Source: Caprimulgus europaeus (taxonomy: Eukaryota; Chordata; Aves; Caprimulgiformes; Caprimulgidae). Taken from it: a stretch of 64,000 nt of DNA. This document shows positions 60,481 through 64,000 of this stretch, one piece after another. The notes below the pieces were generated by a model, which had not been told where the DNA came from, made no database searches, and was given only the letters and a program-made list of their open reading frames with translations. The DNA is taken from contig OU015528.1 of the NCBI GenBank assembly GCA_907165065.1, positions 25,688,015-25,752,014 of the forward strand, read 5' to 3'. The position numbers were made by a program, and so were the translations under genes. How positions within the stretch are numbered: position 1 is the stretch's first letter; each line of letters begins with the position of its first letter.

Positions 60481-63400
60481 AAGCAGAACTTGAGTAAGGA
60501 GTTTTGAATCATTATGGAAGGCCATGCCAAAATTTGCTGGATGGATACAAATGGAAGGAGAGATCAGGAGAGATACTATAAAGGGAAGAATGAAATGTAT
60601 TAGAGAAGGCATGAGTTTGGTGATGGTATACCAGCATATATCTGAGCAGGCATCTCAGTGTAATTTAGAGCAGGAGGGAGCTCTAGGATCAAGTTTTTGT
60701 GATAAGGTATTAATGACTTTATAAATGTCTAAATGTGCACCCAAGCTTATTTTTAAAGGCAGTCTATAATAGCTTGCATATCAAGTAATCAGGAAGATTA
60801 AAACTACACAAGCTTACTGTGCTTTTAAAGTTTAATTTTGATAGAATTTTATTAATATGACTTATCTTTATGCAAGAAAGTGACTAACTGGAAGTCACAT
60901 GTTTATGAATTGCAGGAAACATCTGGGAACAATTGATTATAAGAGAATGTTATGATAGTATGTGTAACAAATTCTAACAGAACTGGTATTTGAAAAATTG
61001 AGAGTTGAGCAAACAACTGAACCCTGTCTTTATTGAATTCTAGATACTGCCTCTGGATCTGTATTGAAAAAGATTCCACCTTATTAGAGGTTGGTGACTT
61101 TTCTTTTTTCAGTTCTTACATCCCGTTTTAAAATAATTATTTATTACCATGTTTAACTAATGAAGTGAAAGATATGACCTTCTTTTTATAAATGATTGGT
61201 CTCAGTGCAATAGAAAAAGTGGTAAAAACATTGCTAATTCAGAAATTTTTGCTGAACCAATGCACAGAAGCAGTGTTGTGCTTTTGACCTCATCAACGTG
61301 ATTAATTTTTAAATGTTAGCTGTATTGAAATAGAACATTTTATCATTAAGTCTACTGTCAAGGTTTTTTTGAATCAAGTATTTCTCTGGTTTGAATTAAT
61401 ATTTGATATGTATATCTGTCAGTTCCTATTTGAAGGTTGGAGTAATCTGTACTTCTGAGGTGGTATCTGCCATGAAAGCCACACCAAATAAGCTTTTTGT
61501 ATATATACTACATAAGCATAGAACCTGATCTGTATTCTTGTTGACTAACCAGAAATGATCTACTGGGTTCTACGATGTATATGTGTTTGAAACATGGCTG
61601 GTGGTACCCCCTGATCAGATTAGAGCAGGCTAAAGCCCTTCCTGGCTTGGCTCTGTGTATACATACCGCTGGGCAATTAGAAGCTCATAGCTCAGTGATG
61701 ACTGTATTCACTACATGAAGTTGGACTAACTTTGGACTACCTATAAGGTCATGTTACATTGCGATAAGCAACATTACATGCCTCTGATGAAGCTAGTCTG
61801 GTAGCATGGACAGTTGAAATAACAGTGGCAGTTCAGCTAGGCGTAGAGACTTCTAATCCACCTAGTTGCATACTGGAGTATGCTTAGATTTTCATCAGGG
61901 CTATACAGGAGTTACTTTTCTGCTATGAAGATCACTTAAGGATTGCATCAAGTTAATGCATATTCCTAAGACTATAATTCAAGTAAGAACATAAACCAAG
62001 AAACATTTTAATACAATTTTGGAAACAGTTTTCAGTAGGTGGTTTGAAATGCTTGAAGTGAAATCCACTATTCTGGTGTAGAACCAGGACCAGAGGAAGT
62101 CAAGGCTTCTAAGGGCAGAACATGGTTCCTTGACTTAAAAATATTTAGCACTGACATGTTTAATTTGTGCATCTTTTACTCTCTATAACTTTATTAATTT
62201 TCTTCTGCTGGACAAGGAAAGCACCAACTCATAGTGCTATAGCTATCCCAAATTCTTCTGGGAATCTGAACCTTGGTGTCTTTGAAAGATACATTGACAA
62301 GATATTTTGTTGAATATTTGTGTAGTATTAACTCAAAGGATCTGTGCAATATAAGCAAAGAACAGTAATTCTTCTTATGCATTGTGGATTTTTTTTGTGA
62401 AATACCTCCTTGCATTTCTGTAATGCAGATCAGACTTAATTTTGCAGTCACTGTTACCTAACCTGTCTGAAAAATAGCCCCAAAACTCTGTTTTTACTGT
62501 TTAATTAATTCTTATAAAGTCAAATATTTGTCTGTCTGTTTTGTCTGTTTCCAAATTACAATGGCATGACTTCCTGTATACTGTATTGTTCAGTGATAGT
62601 GAAATGGCTTTATGTTGTAGGCATGATTTTAGTCCAAATATTTTCTACCCTGAGAAATACTGTTTTTCAGATAAAGTCTTTGGACCTTGATTTATCACAT
62701 AGTCTGCAGAAAGATCTAACTCTTCTGTTCAGCGGGTTTTATTTATTTCTAGAAAGCTGATTTCTACACTAACAAAGACGTAAGTGCAGCTCATTAATAG
62801 TTATTTGTGATCCCAGTTGCCTGATCAGATCTGGTTCCTGGAAGTTGATGGGTGTCTTTCCATTTGGATGACGAATATGGGTTAAAGCTTACTTACACCT
62901 TATTGAGTATGGGATACTATTGCACTGTGTTTAGTGTTGTACCAGACTGTAATAGTTCTGTTCCTTACAGAAATGTGCTTAGGCTCTTATTTTGACTTAC
63001 AGGTATAAGTGAAGCCTCTTACACAACTAGTAGCTGGCCTTGCGTAGCGATGCAGGAGGAGTACGTGCTTCTCAAACTTGTAGCAATATATGCTTCTGCA
63101 AGAGGACTTTCTTAGCAGTTCTGTCCTCTGCACTTACAAATACACCTTATTATATCTTTTTTTTCCTTGAGGCAAGAGTTAATGAGACAGATCTTTCATT
63201 CCTGTAACCTGTTTTGTATCCGAGATGAGGTCCATGAAATCGCTGTCATGCACCTTTTCTGTTTGAGAAAGATTTTATCCACCTTTGTTGCACTGTTCCT
63301 GCAATTTTCCATGTATGTATTGTCATACTTTCTTTACCAGTAAGCCCATAATTGGCATGGCACATGCTGTTATTCTCTTATTAAAAAACAACCATTCCCT

Positions 63401-63605
63401 GTGCTTATTGTTCTGTACAAATGAGCTTGTGGTCCCAGGAGCAGCTGGATATACCTGATGCTTTTTGCCTGTATTCAAAATGGCCACAATCTCCTGCTGT
63501 TTCTAATTTATAACCGCCATCAGTAAAGATTAATATTACTTTTAGTCTTTGGCTGAAAAAAAAGGCAAAATGAAGGACAAAGGTCCTTATGAAGGAGTGG
63601 GAGGT

Positions 63606-63629
63606 GGAAGTGCAGCAGTCTGCACTTCC
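63606..63629. repeat. Perfect 10-bp-arm inverted repeat
   Basis: GGAAGTGCAG (63606-63615) and CTGCACTTCC (63620-63629) are exact inverses separated by CAGT. The resulting stem is GC-containing and stable, but at 24 nt it is shorter than a microRNA precursor. It may be a palindromic binding site or chance. Confidence 0.85.
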
Positions 63630-64000
63630 CTGCAGTGGCAGATAGCATTGCTTATTCTCTTGCTGGTACAGGGCACTTGCCTGCGAGCCCATCAGGTAGT
63701 GCTGTGGGTCTGTGCAACTGCAGCAAGCCTGCAGGTCAGGTGTAATGTCTCATGTGCAATTCCCCATCCAATACTTTTCCCTGGGGAAGGAAGCTGCTGG
63801 GATTAAGCCACCTGTCTACTGCACAGCTCTCTCCTGAGCTCCTGGGCCATGGAGAGGGAGCAGGCTGCATGCTAAGTGTGTAGCTCTGATCACCATGTTT
63901 CAACAGTGCCTGTCATCTAGAAGGACAGGCTGAGGGCAGGGCAGCACAGCGGTAATGCAACATTGCAGCCTCCCTTTTAGTCTCTGACTTTATGGGATTA

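Larger units (their letters stand above)
53036..64000. other. Mostly unique non-coding DNA to the window end
   Basis: No gene is recognised. Contents are a 49-bp tandem duplication at 54347-54444, a T34 tract at 55015-55048, a candidate 40-nt exon at 55279-55318, a GC-richer stretch at 56330-56560, a purine-rich run near 56740-56775, a 157-residue plus-strand frame at 59408-59881 with no recognisable domain, a possible ancient SINE remnant at about 60370-60480, and a perfect hairpin at 63606-63629 in a GC-richer end region. Confidence 0.5.

Noticed and set aside
1-64000. CRISPR array, insertion sequence, bacterial operon, mitochondrial insertion or satellite array
   Set aside because: No regularly spaced repeats with unique spacers, no dense reading frames, no recognisable mitochondrial gene text and no long tandem array were seen.

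Overview
The window looks like non-coding DNA from a bird genome, either intronic or intergenic. It is AT-rich and most of it is unique sequence. The recognisable repeats are the usual avian ones: one 5'-truncated CR1 LINE ending in the CR1 3'-terminal repeat, and a set of solo LTRs from endogenous retroviruses. I see no operons, ribosome binding sites or dense reading frames, so the sequence is not bacterial. No known protein-coding gene can be named from it. The lineage call (bird, probably Neoaves) rests on recalled CR1 and LTR sequence types and not on any search.

Layout. 1-5.5 kb is unique AT-rich DNA with one small CpG-bearing pocket near 3.9 kb. An ERVL-like solo LTR lies at 5507-6123 (minus) and a second copy of the same family at 9499-10167 (plus). 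The CR1 3' end is at about 11712-12060. 12-20 kb is unique, with a candidate minus-strand exon at 17656-17803. A different LTR type is at about 20109-20572 (plus). 20.6-30.1 kb holds several candidate plus-strand exons. A third LTR family is present as an internally shortened copy at 30118-30367 and a truncated copy at 34180-34893, both minus. A further LTR-like stretch may lie at about 35160-35600. The first LTR family returns at 44394-45016 (minus) and 52414-53030 (plus). 53-64 kb is mostly unique, with a 49-bp tandem duplication carrying CAGCTG E-boxes at 54347-54444, a 34-nt T tract at 55015, and a perfect 10-bp-arm hairpin at 63606-63629.

The best supported result is the LTR set. All four copies of the first family have TG...CA ends and 5-bp target-site duplications (one perfect, three with a single mismatch). 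The shortened copy of the third family has a perfect 5-bp duplication. Five-base duplications suggest ERVL-type integration. No gag, pol or env remains, so the proviruses were reduced to solo LTRs by recombination.

No previously undescribed system is evident. The speculative part is a handful of splice-flanked open stretches that could be unannotated exons. Each could arise by chance in 64 kb and needs RNA or alignment evidence.
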